Positions 42,301 to 55,649 of a stretch of DNA of 64,000 nt are shown in pieces; the stretch's first letter is position 1, and the number at the start of each line of letters is the position of its first letter. The translations under genes were made by a program, and so were the position numbers. The notes under the pieces were generated by a model. The model was not told the origin of the DNA and ran no database searches. It was given only the letters and a program-made list of their open reading frames with translations. The stretch is from Citrus sinensis (lineage: Eukaryota; Streptophyta; Magnoliopsida; Sapindales; Rutaceae), in NCBI RefSeq assembly GCF_022201045.2, contig NC_068561.1:18354501-18418500 (forward strand), given 5' to 3'.

Positions 42301-44760
42301 GTCTTTGCAAATTCCCCCTTCTTCATCTCAGCAGAGGCTGCCGGTGCACTAGAAACAAGGTAAATTTTAAAATGTTGCTTAATATCAGCATTAATAACTT
42401 AAGCTTAAATATTGATGGTTGTTTGTCATCCAGGAAAAATGATGAGTACAAAGAAATAACCATACCAGCTGGAAAAAATTTTGAGGTTTGTCATCAAAAT
42501 CTGCTTGCCAGATTTGTATTTTTTCTTTGATTGTTGTAAATGGATATTATTATGTACTTATTTTAGTTGCTGATCCAAGTTGTCATACAAATGCTGTAAA
42601 TGAAACAGCATTCTATCTTTTGTAATTTGTAAATTCTGGATTTTCACACCGGAAAATAGTCAATGTTAGAATTTTCCCTGAATTTACTGGAGACTAATTA
42701 TGGCTGTGGTTGTGTCAGGGAATATGCAATTTGTATAAATTGTATTACATTAAAATCATACTTGAGAGATACATCAAAAGCTATGGATATGAAATGTAAA
42801 TTGTTGAATTACTTGGATAACATTCTCTCCCCTTTTATTGTGTGCAATTGTGTGTGAGTGTGAATGTGAATGTATGAGACAGGCAAAGGGAAGCATTTTA
42901 TGATTTCAGAAAAAATAATGTTAGATGTTGTATTGGGTTGAGTGCACAGTATCATTAAGTCCAAAATTTAAGATGAGTTGGCCTGGTGTGTCAAAACATT
43001 TTTGCATTTGCGTTTACATGTGATTTTGGTAGCTCTTGTCAATCTTCAGAGATCCATGTGTATTTCTAAATCTGATCTGTGACTTTCTAATTTCATTGCA
43101 TTTTAGGTTTCATTTTCAGTGGATTCAGTAAACTCATACATTGCTTGGGATTTCTCAGTGGTCCAAGGCAAGATTAGCACGGTATATTTATTTATCTATA
43201 ATTCTTTCCGTCTGAGTTTGCAAACATAAGTTGTGGCGTTTAGTTAGTGATTATATCACTTTTTTGTCATTTTTACCACAAAGCATAATTTGTGATTGAG
43301 AGCTATTATGATGGAGATCTGGCTTAGTTTATTTGTTATTTTATGCGTTTAATATTTTGGGGTTTGGCTATTATTATTTAAAGAAGCTTGGGCTTGAGAT
43401 AAAGTTTATTGTTTAGGTTAGTTTATTTGTAGAGGCAGGTCTTGCCTGGCTTTTGTACCCTTTAAGTGTCACTCATAGACTTTCCCATTAAATCTAGTGT
43501 TTCTGTTTTTGTTCCTAAGTAAATATCCCCATCGAACTCTTCGTATTTATAATGATCTTATTGCATTAATTGTTTTTTCCCCTCCCAATGCTTCGTGAAT
43601 CAGAAAGGAAATTACCTCGGCTCTTCTGTAGTTAAATCTCTAAGAAGAATATTCTCCCTTTTTTTGCAAATCTCACAGTTTACGAAATAAAGTGTGGTTA
43701 GTTATTTTATCATATGGATCTCATTTGCTGCATTTAAAATGAGAAGTATGATTTTGTAGATCACGTATTGATCTTTATTTCTGTCACTGCTATCAGGATA
43801 TTGGATTTAGTTTGGAGTACACTAATGAATCTGGAGAGAAAACTGTAAGTTGAGCCATGTTAGTCTTTACCAAGCATTCTAAATCCCGTTGAAGTTATTT
43901 TGTTCTCTTTATGCTTCGACACCTGCTGAAGCTTGCTTGTTTGCTTCCTTTTTCTACCCCTCGTTTCCCTTTTCTATTCTTTTGACTTGACTGATTCTTT
44001 TGATTCACACTGGACATGGATGGTGATAGCTGATATTACCCTATCGTCGTCACGAATCTGATCAAGTGAGCTGCTGCATCTATTGCAAAACTTTCTTTTA
44101 TCGTGCTTTTGAATTTAAATGTAATTTCTCACCTAATGCCATTGCTTTTCTCAGGGAAACTTCTGTACGGTCCTGGTGGGGAATTACAAACTTCTTTGGG
44201 ATAATACGTATTCAACATTTTTCAAAAAGGTATTAAGACGTGGACTAGTGATTCCTTGAGTTTGTGCTTTTTTCTTTGACACTTTGATCTCTAACAAGAA
44301 ATGGCTGTCTGTTTTCGTGGAGAGGTGAACCATCACATTTAGAAAATGGGGAACTTGATTTTTTCCCCCCTCTCTCTCTCTCTCTCTCTCTCTATGATAG
44401 TTCAGCAGGAACTGTTAGCATACTAGCCTGCACATGCTTCCAGCAACATTTTTCTTAATCTTAGAATTGATCATCTGACATTCAGAGTTCCTGGTGTTCA
44501 TTGAATGACCTGTTTTCACTTGACAAGGAACTTGTGAATTAGAAGCAACAGGAGTTAATAATTAATTTGATACCAACCTTTGGCTAACTTCTGTCAGTAG
44601 TGTTTATCAACAGCCCATTCTCGGTTTTAGAATGTTATCAACCTTATGATTTCTCGACAGTTTTATGTCATTCTATTTTCTGGAATAGGTTCTGCGCTAC
44701 AGAGTGGACTGCATTCCTCCAGTGGTTGAGCCGATGCAGCCCACAAATGAAGCGGAATGA
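39377..44760 (+). CDS. Conserved plant protein with C-terminal GOLD-like domain (At5g01010-like)
   Basis: I resolve 15 exons: 39377-39536, 39719-39846, 39944-40076, 40307-40463, 40546-40624, 41396-41436, 41591-41648, 41871-41938, 42297-42359, 42434-42485, 43107-43181, 43797-43844, 44030-44065, 44155-44229 and 44689-44760 (1245 nt, 414 aa). Frames fit throughout. The intron after exon 7 has an unusual GTGATC donor, and exon 8 could start three codons earlier at AGGCATCAG. The N-terminal ~220 residues are helical and charged (LGKLSEKFEKTLNTLKSF, RERSERNKQAEVDAL). The C-terminal ~120 residues (ITIPAGKNFEVSFSVDSVNS, then YIAWDFSVV, IGFSLEY and LLWDNTYS) look like the GOLD beta-sandwich found in Sec14-like and p24 proteins, often a lipid or trafficking module. 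TAIR names the likely orthologue 'retinal-binding protein' (from memory); function is unknown. Intron 5 carries a 96-bp tandem duplication. Confidence 0.85.
41204..41395 (+). repeat. 96-bp tandem duplication ending at the exon 6 acceptor
   Basis: Two near-identical copies, 41204-41299 and 41300-41395, each end in CCTCCTTGGTGTAG. The second copy supplies the acceptor used for exon 6. Use of the first acceptor would add 96 nt that include an in-frame TAA. Confidence 0.9.
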
Positions 44761-45795
44761 TGAGAGAGGAGTCCCTTTGGAATGCAGCATAAAATTGATG
44801 TTCTTGAGTGATTAGTCTTCACTAATATCATTTTCTTGGCATCTCCCAAGGCTGATTTGCCCTCTTTCTTTCATTCTTTATCAGGATTTGCTCCAGTGAT
44901 TGACGAAGAATGTCATAACCTGAATTTATGTCTGTATATTTACCCAAAAAATTAGTAGAATCAGTACTCCTTCATTAATATGCAAAGAGAATATTGATGT
45001 TTAAATACCTGAGAATTAAGTTTAATTTCTGTTAAAGGCATATTATGTGTACCACGGTGGTTGTCTGCTTTGCAACCGGGGGACAAGGATAAATTGCTTA
45101 TTGCATAATCACCCGCTTCAACCTTTTTGTGGCTTACTCTATATTGCTATGTATTCGAGCTTCATATCTTGAAAATTGAATCATAAGATTTAGTGAATAT
45201 GGACGTAAATTTAGGAGACCGCATTGGCCACATAAAAATAAAAATAAAAAGGTATAAAGCCAGACTGAGCGCCTATGTTGCTTCTGAATTGGAAGCGGCC
45301 AAATTTAGATGGTTAATTGCCTGGTATCATTCATTATAACAACCTCATTGGTCAGATGTGATGCCCCGCCAAGCACATGGAAGTTGAAGTTGAATTTGAA
45401 TAACTAATTTTGACACAAGGAATTCGATCCACATGTACATTTATCTATTTCACACTTTCATTATATCAGCTAATTGTAGCAACCGCATTTTTTACGAGTC
45501 CCTTGTCGATAGAGGACTCGTCGCTCTTCGTAAATACTTCGCTTCTGCTTTAACGTAATTTCTTTCTTTTTCTTTTTTCTTTTTTCTCTTGGGAAAGGTC
45601 TAATTGGAAACTAATACCTTTTAATACAAAAAAGTCCATATTTCCCAAAATATTGAAAAATGAGCAGCTCGTTTAATATAATCTATGTGCAGGTTAATTG
45701 ATATTAGACTTGAAAACTATGTTATTTCAATCATTGTGGAAGCAAAAAATAGTACAATTGAATACAATTTTTTGAAAAGGATAATGCATTGGCAG
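44761..45795. other. Convergent spacer between the GOLD gene and FolD
   Basis: Holds the 3' UTRs of the two convergent genes. No other feature supported. Confidence 0.45.
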
Positions 45796-48197
45796 TTAAG
45801 TAAAGCCGTATGCCCGTTTGGCAGAGTCGAGAGTGTTGGAGAGAAGCATAGCAACAGTCATGGGTCCAACTCCTCCAGGCACAGGGGTAATGACCGACGC
45901 TAACCTCATTGCTTCTTCATAGCAAACATCTCCCATTAGACGATAACCATATTCACAGCTTGGATCCTAACCATCCACAAATTTAAGTAAGAACATAAAA
46001 GTAAAACATTCTAGCCAGAGCAAAAAAAAATTCTGATTCCATGTTAATGAGTCATTTCTATGGATGGAAATGTTGCTACGGTCTTTTCATAAATCAAGTT
46101 CTCTTGATATTCATTTATTAGTGATTAGCATGTTTAAAATGTCATAACCTATGACAATAAGCAATAATGAGGCAAAAATTTACCACGCTTACATCAACAG
46201 GACAAGTTCCAACATCAAGAACAACAGCACCAGGCTTTAGCCAACTCCCACGAACCAGATTAGCTACTCCTGCAGCTGCGATCACGATATCAGCCTCACT
46301 GGTGATCTGCTCGGGGTTTTTTGTTAAGGCGTGTACAATACTGACGGTTGCATGGTGTCTCTGACAGAAAATATTGATAAGATTATGTTTACATTGCCGA
46401 GAAATACTGCTGAGAAAATGGTATTTACCTGCAACAATAAAGATGTGGGCAATCCAACAATATTGCTTCTACCAATCACCACAGCATTCTTGCCCATTAT
46501 CTCGACCCCCGATCTGATCAATAACTCAATGCAACCTTTTGGCGTACATGGAATAAACAGTGGTTCCCTTCCTCTCATGGCGAGATTCCCTATATTTAGT
46601 GGATGGAAGCCATCCACATCTTTTTCCAAGCTCACAGCATCCAAGATCTTTCCCTCATCCAAATGCTGCACACACAAATCAATAGGCTTGCGTCAAAACA
46701 TTAAGTTTATTTCAGAATATCTAAGAGATATCTCTTCCTCTCTTTTCTTTCTGATGAATATAAACAGTTAACACATAAACAAAATGATCACCGTGTAGTA
46801 GGTCTTTTGAGAGGAAAAGGAGAAAAAAAAAAAAACAATTCTAAATCAGGAAATTGTAGACAAAATTTTACTAACGGATACCCCTTAATCACCAGGAAGC
46901 AGTGGTATAGAGCGATAATTTTGGGCGATTAAGATTTATTTTCCATTTGGCAAGGAAACTTGGCAATAATCACATGCTATGACTTGTCTAAACTTTTGCA
47001 AGATGGCGTCTGTCCAGGGGAAAATTCTAATATTGCTCTATAGAGGTGAGCTAAGATTGAGATTGGCCAGTATTCTCAGTTCGAGGTCTAATTTGAATTG
47101 AAAAGGCTTCAAAATCAAGACACATGCTCTTCTCTTTCAGATCAGTAAAAGCAAAAATTGGATCACGTTATGGCTGTAGAAATTACTTGTGGTAGAGGAA
47201 GCTGGACAAGAATACCATTAATTGATGAATCCTGATTATAATTTGACAAGGCATTAAGAACTTCATCTTCTGTACAACCATCAGCAAATTCAGTTACAAT
47301 GGACTTGATTCCAACTTCTTCACAAGCTTTTATCTTGTTGCGAACATAAGTTTGTGAGTCCCTTCTTTCGCCCACCAAAATAACAGCCAAGCCAGGAACT
47401 TTTCCGATAGATTTCTTCATTCTCCTTACTTCCTTATCTATACCTGACCTGATCTCCTCGGCAATGGACTTTCCATCTATTACGGTAGCGGTCTGTAGAT
47501 TGGCTGTGGTGAACCTCAAATATCAACCACATAGGATCTTAAAGGAGGCATAAAAGGAAAACAAAATGATTAAAATGAAAAGACAACTCAGGATGATGAT
47601 GATAACAGTAGAGAAAGTAATTTAACAGTATTTTCAGCAAGAAGAAGATAATCTCTCTCTTGATATACCTAGTGACTCATCGATTCAACATAAATACAAA
47701 GTAAAATAGGATAATCAAACCCGAGCCTCTTTCGACTAATAAGAATCAAAATTATTGAAGTTTAAATTTTAAATTGGAAAATCCAAGTTTTTGATTGCAA
47801 TTGAAAACTCAAAAACGATTAAGCCGGCCAGACAACCAGCATGTGGATATCAAATATCTATCTATATTCAACGAATAGAAGTTAAGTCTTTCAATCATGG
47901 TCACCAAACAAACAGTTCCATTATACTAAGAGCCAGGCCAGGTGTTGCTGCATGCATCAAAATCAAATGGATGAGGAAGGAGAGATGCTTACAGCAATTT
48001 CGTTGTGGGAGAGGATTACAGTCACGGGAATTAGGAGGAGTCCAAATTTCGGGGAGGTCTAGAGTGATAAGCGGTGGTGACATTATAATTCTGTTGTCAT
48101 TTATCGCACTAAGGTTTAGACTCCTCGTCGCCCATGCCCATGGCCACGCTGTTGCCCCCACCATCCTTCGCATTGTTCTTCTAGCCATCATCATCAT
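45796..48197 (-). CDS. FOLD1: Bifunctional methylene-THF dehydrogenase / methenyl-THF cyclohydrolase
   Basis: Five exons on the minus strand: 48197-47993, 47503-47187, 46665-46429, 46360-46193 and 45966-45796 (1098 nt, 365 aa). All joins keep frame. The second acceptor (CCACAG/CCAATC) was chosen because it alone restores the FolD frame. The enzyme interconverts 5,10-methylene-, 5,10-methenyl- and 10-formyl-tetrahydrofolate, using NAD(P). Visible motifs: [17 protein letters not shown] with the catalytic Tyr and Lys, [22 protein letters not shown], the nucleotide-binding [12 protein letters not shown], and [15 protein letters not shown]. The first ~68 residues ([14 protein letters not shown], rich in Arg, poor in acids) look like a mitochondrial presequence, so this is the mitochondrial isoform. 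Bacterial FolD is about 285 aa; the extra length is this presequence. Four ATG codons in a row begin the ORF; any could initiate. Confidence 0.94.
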
Positions 48198-48780
48198 CCG
48201 CTATTAATATTATGAACCCCTCTTGTTGGATTTTTTACAGCAACCAAGCAAGCAAGATCCTAATGCATTAAAATGAGTTATCATTTCGGAAAAATTTCTA
48301 CAGTCAATGAAAAGTTGCGAGTCTACTCAGCTACCAAGCTGAATCACCGATCATTCAAATAAAAGTAAAAGTAAAATAGATGTTAAATTAGAGACCGATA
48401 TCTAAAATAGATGTTAAATTACCTAATAACTTTGAGATCGAGGGTCTAGAGAGCTGAGATGGAGCCGCTTTCTCTAATCAGAGGAGAGAAGCCGCCGATA
48501 ACTGTGGACCGTCTGATTTTGATTTCCCCATTTCGAGAAACCAAAACTGAGGCTGGGGGTGATGAGGCCGAGCGACCCACCACGTTAATGGGCCGAAACG
48601 CTTAATGCTCGTTAGGCCACTGGAATTTGGGTTGTCCCACATACGTTAGCGCAATTATCCACTTATTTAAATTGAACCCTGGACACATCACGAGAATTGG
48701 TAGGTTGGTGCAACTGGTAAAACGTGTGATGATAGAACAAAAAGAATCCGGATTTTGTTCTAAAAAGGTTTCTTGAGGAC
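48198..48780. other. FolD upstream region
   Basis: Expected promoter and 5' UTR side of FolD. The GC-richer part (48450-48600) has no ORF. No repeat identified. Confidence 0.4.
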
Positions 48781-48782
48781 GT

Positions 48783-50430
48783 ATGGTTTTTTTTAAAAAA
48801 ACTTAATGAATTAATTGATTTATTTTTAATCAGTTAAGTCATTAATAAGTTGTTGTGATAGGTGGCGTTTGTATTTTTTATTTAAAATTTAAATAGACCT
48901 AAATTAATATAAATTTTGAATAGAGCTAAATTTATGAATTTAAATAATATATTTTTTAATCACTAATAATAAATATTAAGTTGTTTATTTTTTAACAAAA
49001 AAATTGAAAATCAGTATTATTTTTACATCTATGCCTTTACAAATTATAAATGTTAAACAATTAATAATATATCAAAGAATATAAATAAGATAATATATTT
49101 TCATAACATAATTATATTCAATTGAATACAATCCTTTAATATTATAAATTCGCATATTATAATCAATTTATTGTTGATTAAAATGTTTTATATGAAAAAT
49201 ATCAATTAAAATTTATAAAGAGAAATAATGCTAATTTAAAGAAAATAAAAAATAAAAATAATAACAATTTACCACTATATTATCACAAGTTATAGAAGTG
49301 GATAATAATACTAATTATTAAACTTATTTAGGTATTGATGAAAATTAATTAATTAGATCAGGATATTTCTGAAATATCTTTTAATGGTGTCATTCAGACT
49401 TTTTAAATTAAGTAAAAAACTAAAAAAAAAAATAGCTCAATAATGTAATAACTTAGTGACTGAAAATTTTCATGAAGTTGAAAAAAAACAAATGAACTTA
49501 ATGACTTAACCGATTACAATTAAGTCATTAAGCCCAAAAAAACAAACAATCCCTTAGCAAACTAATTTTTTTTAACTTTTTACTTAATCTAAAAAAAGTA
49601 TAAGTGACATCAACAAAATATTTAGTAGTTTTAGTCTTATCATACCCTCTCGGGTCCTAGTTGATAACCTCTCGGATCTTAGTTGATAACCTCTCGGGTA
49701 CTAGTAGTTTTTGTCTTATTATAGAAGACAATTGTACTTTGTCTAATTCTATTCGAGATGTTTCTTTCTCATTTGTTAGACGATTTACGAATTCCGCTAC
49801 CCATTCTGTAGCTCGGGCGGGGAATTCTTCGTCAAGTCATGGGGAGTGGAGGTCTGTTCTACCTCCATTCTTATTTGCTGATCTGTCTGGCTCTTCTTCT
49901 TAATGAATATCCAGTTTCATTAAAAAAAAAAAAAGTTTAAGTGACAAAAAAATATTTTATCCAAAATAACCCAACTAATGTAATTATTTTTGTCATTACC
50001 TAAATAAAGCTTACTAATTAGCATTATTATTCATCATCCATAACTTGTGATAATTGATAATATAATAGTGGATAACTATTATTTTTATCTTTTTTTATTA
50101 TTCAAGTTAGCATTATTTATCTTTACAATTTTTTAAATAATATATTATAAACTACATCGAAATTGATTATTGCATTTACTTGAACATGATTTTATGTTAT
50201 GATAAAATACTATCTTATTTATGTTTTTTGAAATATTTATTACATACTTATAGCATTTTAGATTTGTAAAGGCACAAATATAAAAGTATGGTTTTCAGAC
50301 TTTTAAGTTGAAAAAAACAAACTACTCAATGCTCATTATCAGAGATTTAAACAAAAAATATATATAATTCAGATTCAAATATTTATCTTTATTTAGAATT
50401 TAGACTCATTCAAGTTTTTTTAGATCCATT
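48783..50430. repeat. Large imperfect inverted repeat (~550-bp arms) with nested LINE end
   Basis: The left arm (about 48860-49410), reverse-complemented, resembles the right arm (about 49575-50420, less the LINE). Shared strings include ATAACTTGTGATAAT, ACCTAAATAA and TTTGTAAAGGCA. The left arm is itself bounded by AT-rich inverted ends with a TTAAGTCATTAA core (about 48783-48845 and 49490-49553). Probably TIR-element DNA present twice in opposite orientation, or a long-TIR element. No coding capacity outside the LINE fragment. Confidence 0.6.
49623..49934 (+). mobile_element. 5'-truncated LINE 3' end (RNase H-like domain) with poly-A
   Basis: The ORF ending at 49903 reads LIIEDNCTLSNSIRDVSFSF, then VRRFTNSATHSVARAG and GEWRSVLPPFL. 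This is the typical end of the RNase H-like (RVT_3) domain of plant LINE ORF2. A short 3' UTR and a 13-nt A run (49922-49934) follow. Similar flanks (AGTATAAGTGACATCAACAA at about 49597; AGTTTAAGTGACAAAAAAAT at 49935) suggest a degenerate long target duplication. Three near-repeats of CTCTCGGRTCYTAGTTGATAA start the fragment. Confidence 0.8.
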
Positions 50431-53400
50431 GAAGTTACATTCAAATCTGTTGATAATGATGATAGTCTTGAAAGTTGGGGTAATCCATTAATGTCATAAT
50501 GGGCTCGTCAAGAACAACCGTGCTGTTAAGAAATAATAACACTACTGATCATGTCATTAGTAACGTGACTAATAATGATATCCTCACTTTAATAAAATGA
50601 AAATATTATCACTAAAAACTATTATACATACACACACATACAAATTGTCATTTTGTTCCTAATAGAAAACTATATCCCAATTGTGTAACTTTACCATTGT
50701 TATTTATAACAATTCTTTGGCACATTGCAAATGATATGCAAACTTTGTCTACTTATAATTCTCTTGCATGCCAAATTGTAATATAAATTTTTTTTCTTTT
50801 TTTAACGCTATAATGTCGAATCACAACAAATTCAGTTTGGATTTTCCCTCTACTGTCCAGAAGAATAGATTTAAAACATACATATTACAGCTGCTTCACA
50901 ATTAACGATCGATGGATATAATGTTGGATTGTTCTGGTAACTAGCAACAACACACACACACACCCCGAAAACTTAAAACCTATCAAGAACCTGATAAATA
51001 CACATGACATGATTGCATATATATATATAAAATGTTGAGAATTGTGATGAACTGTGAAGGCAAAGCAAGCTGGTGCTCGTCATGTTATATGGGGGAATTT
51101 AGCAGAGAATTTGACTTTATGCAATGAGCCGCATTCGCTTTTCTCTATTTCCAAATTTAAATCGACACGGTTGTTTTATTGTAAAACTCGAATGTTTTTT
51201 TGGTACGACATCCCCCGTCTTTTTCCAATCAATAATCAAATATATATTTAAACAAAATCTATCAGCTGCTTCTACATAAATGTATTTTAACCTAATGCGA
51301 ATTTTCAATCCCATGCTTTTTACATTACATGTGACCTGCATTTTATATTATATAGTATTTTCAGTCACTCTTTCACGTGGCCATGCTTGTCTCTCCCTCT
51401 CCTTCACGTCCAATTTGTATCTTATTTAGCTAGCTAGCTAGCTAGCCAGCTACATCCATCAATTATTTTGAGTACTCATGGAGTAAATAGCTGCTAACTG
51501 TCAACTACCAAATGACAAATCCACAGCTTCGTTGATTTAAACGTCTAATTATCTGCAAAAAAAAAAAAAATCTTGAATTTACAAAACTACATGGATGGAA
51601 GGCAAACAGCGTGTTGCCAATACATTTCATTCATTCATAACATCTATTCTTTACTTACCGTAAGGTTAAATTTCACCCCACCTTCCTTAATATTGACATT
51701 CCTCGATACACTCTCAATATTATTTGCAATTGGGTTTGTTGGGGGCTGGTTCTAGCATCTAATCTAAAAGACTAGTTTATTAGATAAAGGAGTTCAATTA
51801 ACTCTTGAATGAAACCACAACTTAACAATCTCTCTATTGAATGAAACCACTAACGACACCCCCCCTCCCCCCCCGGATTTGTTCTACCATCGCATTTCGG
51901 TTATTAGTATCTAGTTTTGATACCAATTGTGAGTGAGCTGGCTTATCCTACTTATAATCCTAATTAACTTTGTTTAACTAACTAATGTAGAACATAACTC
52001 AATAAGGTTAATCGCCGATCAAGAATTACTTCAGATCATATTAAATTAATTTTAACCATTAATTCAGTACTCAACATAGCCTCGCCTTAGCATCCAATCG
52101 AGGATTCATTCAAAATTGAAAATTCTAAACTCTCGGTGGCTAAGATTGTAAATATGACAATATATATATGTTTAGACTTTAGTTATATTCTAATGGGTGC
52201 CAATTTCTCTTTCAATCACGTGAGCGGAGTTGGAATTTGAAAGTACAAATCTCATATTTCCATTCAAAAGTAAATCTTTGGTTAATAATTTATTTTAAAA
52301 GACATGAATAGGGTGGGGGGTGATATTTATTATTAACAAAACCCCGATAGATAGAAAAACGACAGGACATCATCTCCAAGGTCCAAGCAGCGAAGAAATA
52401 GAAGAGAAGAGCCAAAAAGAAAAAGAGAGCAAAAAGCTAAAGAAGAGAAAGATCAAATCTTTGAACAGGAGAAGAAGAAGCAGAACAAGAGCCATATGAT
52501 AAAAGGGTTTTAACCAAATGGACGTAAGTTAAAAGAATGTAGGGACCGCACCAGACCCGCATTAGCAGTGGATATGGGGCCCGTTCAGAAATCAAAGAGC
52601 TTGAAAAGGACTGATGCGGTTCAGATCTTTCGAAAGCTCTGAAAACCCACTTCAATATTTGTGCCCCCCTCACGTGTTGCATGTAGTTTTTGCTAAATTT
52701 TCTTTTCTTTTCTTTTTTTTTTCCCCCTCGAGGGGCTGCCTGAACTGAACTCATCACACCATTCACCCCCCAAAAAAAGGACGATTCCCTAAAAGACGTT
52801 TCGCTTTTACACGCCATATTGAATATTTAATAATGGGGATATGCGAGCTGAAAACAACACTGTGGGGGGACAGTAAAGTATATATTTTATCCTCGTTAAG
52901 TGTGAATATTATTTTTGGTTCATCAGCCGCTTGTCTTTATCTCGTTCATGTTGTGAGTTTCGCTTAAAAGTCTTAAAAGGTTAAAGGCTGGCCAGTGGCT
53001 AGGCTCTCGAGTCAAACGAGCCACGAGAATTATTAATTAAAAAAGGGTGCCATAGATTATTAGAGGGGAGTAGAAAAAGCTATGCTCGAATTGCCATATA
53101 TTAAATTAAAAAGAAAAAAAAAAAAGGGGAGAGAAGTGCAAGTAGTAAAAAGTGGGGATGGGGGATGTTGCAGCATCATGCAAAATGTCAAACGCTACGT
53201 TGCAATTTTTGGGGAACTGAGGGGTTGACAGTTCCCTCTCGAGTCTCGACCGCAGCCCTGTGCCAGCCCTCCTCTTTCTGTCTTTTACTTGCTTAGCTTC
53301 GACCTGTCTATCTTTTTCTCTTTTTAATTACCCTTCCATTCCACGAATTGATTTTTTATTTATTTATTTTTTTATTTAACTCACCCATTTGGCATGTTGA

Positions 53401-53653
53401 TCGCTTGTCATCGGCAGTACTGTCTAAAATAAGAAAAATGATGAGAGAGGACGATTTCTTTCTCTCTCTTTTTTTTTTTTCTTTTTTATAAAAGTAGTCT
53501 TAATTTTCATTTTTCCTTTTACTTATCCTTTTCGGTAATGCATTAAGTCTGCATTAATTGATTTACCTACCGCGTTGCCGATTGAGGTTATGGTAGTTTT
53601 GAGCCATAATTAATCAAGGGAAATTATTCTGTATTTTTCTGTTTTGTATCCTT

Positions 53654-53684
<31 letters not shown>

Positions 53685-54951
53685 AGAAAATCGCTTGAAC
53701 TCAGCCCTGTCGCTGTTAACAGGAAGACTGGGAACTTTTTTTTTTTTTTAAAAAAAAAATATATATATATTTATGAGAAGGGTGTTTTGTTCGTTGCTGT
53801 TGAATTATATATACATATATATATATATATATTCTCCAGCCATTAACGAAGCAAGGGAACACATCTCGGGCAGTTATAAGTAATTAATAATTCTGATAGC
53901 GACACTGCGAGTCAAACATATATTACTGCACTTAATTTACTACGCCTTGTCAGTTGTTATTTCCTAGGTAATTAATTAAAAAAAAAAAAAGGTTCAGTCT
54001 CCACAAATTTCTCATTTATAATCATTAGTTGTTATATAATTTTTTCTAACAAAAAATAAAATATATATAAGTTCATATGCCATTATGATTTGTTTACCCC
54101 TGATTAACTGCTTCAATAGAAAAATTATTGCCAATGTCGAGTCCCCCCGTTTTTTTTATATTAAATTTCACGATGCACGACAACTTCAAATTGTATATAT
54201 AAATATAAATTAATAGGTTTAATTAATATTCTAGATGTAATCATTTTTATATCATGGCGGAGGACTCAACAAGTAGATGTATCCGTATTTTGATGTTTCG
54301 ACACTATTAATAAACGAATCGTATTCATATTTACTTAAATTTAACGCGACAAAACACTTAGTAAAATGCGATACAATTACATGAATGAATTGATAACCCT
54401 AGTTACTTTACATTGCCAAACTGGGTATAGAAGTAGACTATATGATTTCAATATAATAATAATAATACTCCACAGTCTGTAACAAGTTTTTTTTTGGAGA
54501 GAGGGGTACTGTGTTTGCAGTTTCCCATTTCTAAAAATATCATCACCATCATTATTTTTTCCGGTTCTGTTTTTAGGCAATGATGGATAAATTACATCAT
54601 ATACCCGTCATTCTAGGTTGTAGCCATTATACGTACGAGACATCTTACTGATAATTTCATTTCATTCGAAGCTATTCTGTCCCGCATTTGTTTTGTTTTT
54701 TTGTTTTTTTTTTAATAATTAAAAATATACATAAAGTGTTAAGCTATTTTAACATAAAAATTTTACTTAAAATTTAAATATAAATATTAAGTAATTTAAT
54801 GACAAGTATTAAAAGTTGAAATAGTTTTTAATGATGATTATTCATTTATTATTGGATTACTTGAAATTAATGGTTCAAAATTTATATCAAATTTTAAGTT
54901 AAGAATTTAAGTAAAATTACCCTATCTATACTTAGGGAAAATTCTTCATTA
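50431..54951. other. Gene-free AT-rich spacer
   Basis: No supported gene. Simple repeats: (TAGC)n at 51428-51446, C runs at 51858-51876, (TA)n at 53660-53684 and 53811-53832, and several A/T homopolymers. Short ORFs on either strand (51054-51251, 52437-52817 minus) show no family signature. Confidence 0.45.
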
Positions 54952-55625
54952 TGGCATCAAATATCGTGATAGACATAAATATTATAAATTACATATAGAA
55001 TTAGTAAATATAAAATAAAATCAGTAAATTCATACAAGATTATTAATTATTTAATAAATTAACTTTGTTTCTATAGAATTTTAGTGAAGAATATTTTATT
55101 CATTTACAAAAAAATATTTTCTTTAATTAAATAAAAAAATTACTCATTAATTAAACAAAAAATTAAATTGAAAAAAAGTAGAATACGTTTTATTGAATTA
55201 GTTACCATAAATTCTATATTTATTTTAGGACATTTGTATACTTTTTTTCTCCATTTCTATAATGATATCTATTTATTACACATGTTAATTAAGCGCAATT
55301 ATTTATCTTGATGTGGATCAAGTAAAAACAAAATAAAAAAAAATATTTTTATATTACTAGACACATATATAATATATCAATAAAATTAGATTTAATTTTG
55401 AGTATTATGCATACTTTATGTAGTTTCGAACTTTTTACTTGTATTTGAAAACCATTTAGGGTTGTTGAGGAAGTGTAGAAAGACGCAAAAAAATCTCTTA
55501 CAACAACTATGAAAGATATTAAAAATAATATTTTCTTCAAAATCTGATTTTGAGCATAAATTTCATCCTTAATAAAACATCACATGTATTACAAAAATAC
55601 AAAACTAACATTATTCAATTTAAAT
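54952..55625 (+). repeat. Dispersed repeat copy B (MITE-free)
   Basis: Matches 35313-36180 in the same orientation but without the MITE. It contains the intact target CCATTTAGGG at 55453-55460. It carries extra A-rich insertions near 55120-55190. Confidence 0.8.
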
Positions 55626-55649
55626 AAAAAAAATCAATAAATGTATAAG

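Noticed and set aside
52437-52817. 126-codon minus-strand ORF
   Set aside because: No recognisable domain; it starts and ends in low-complexity stretches.
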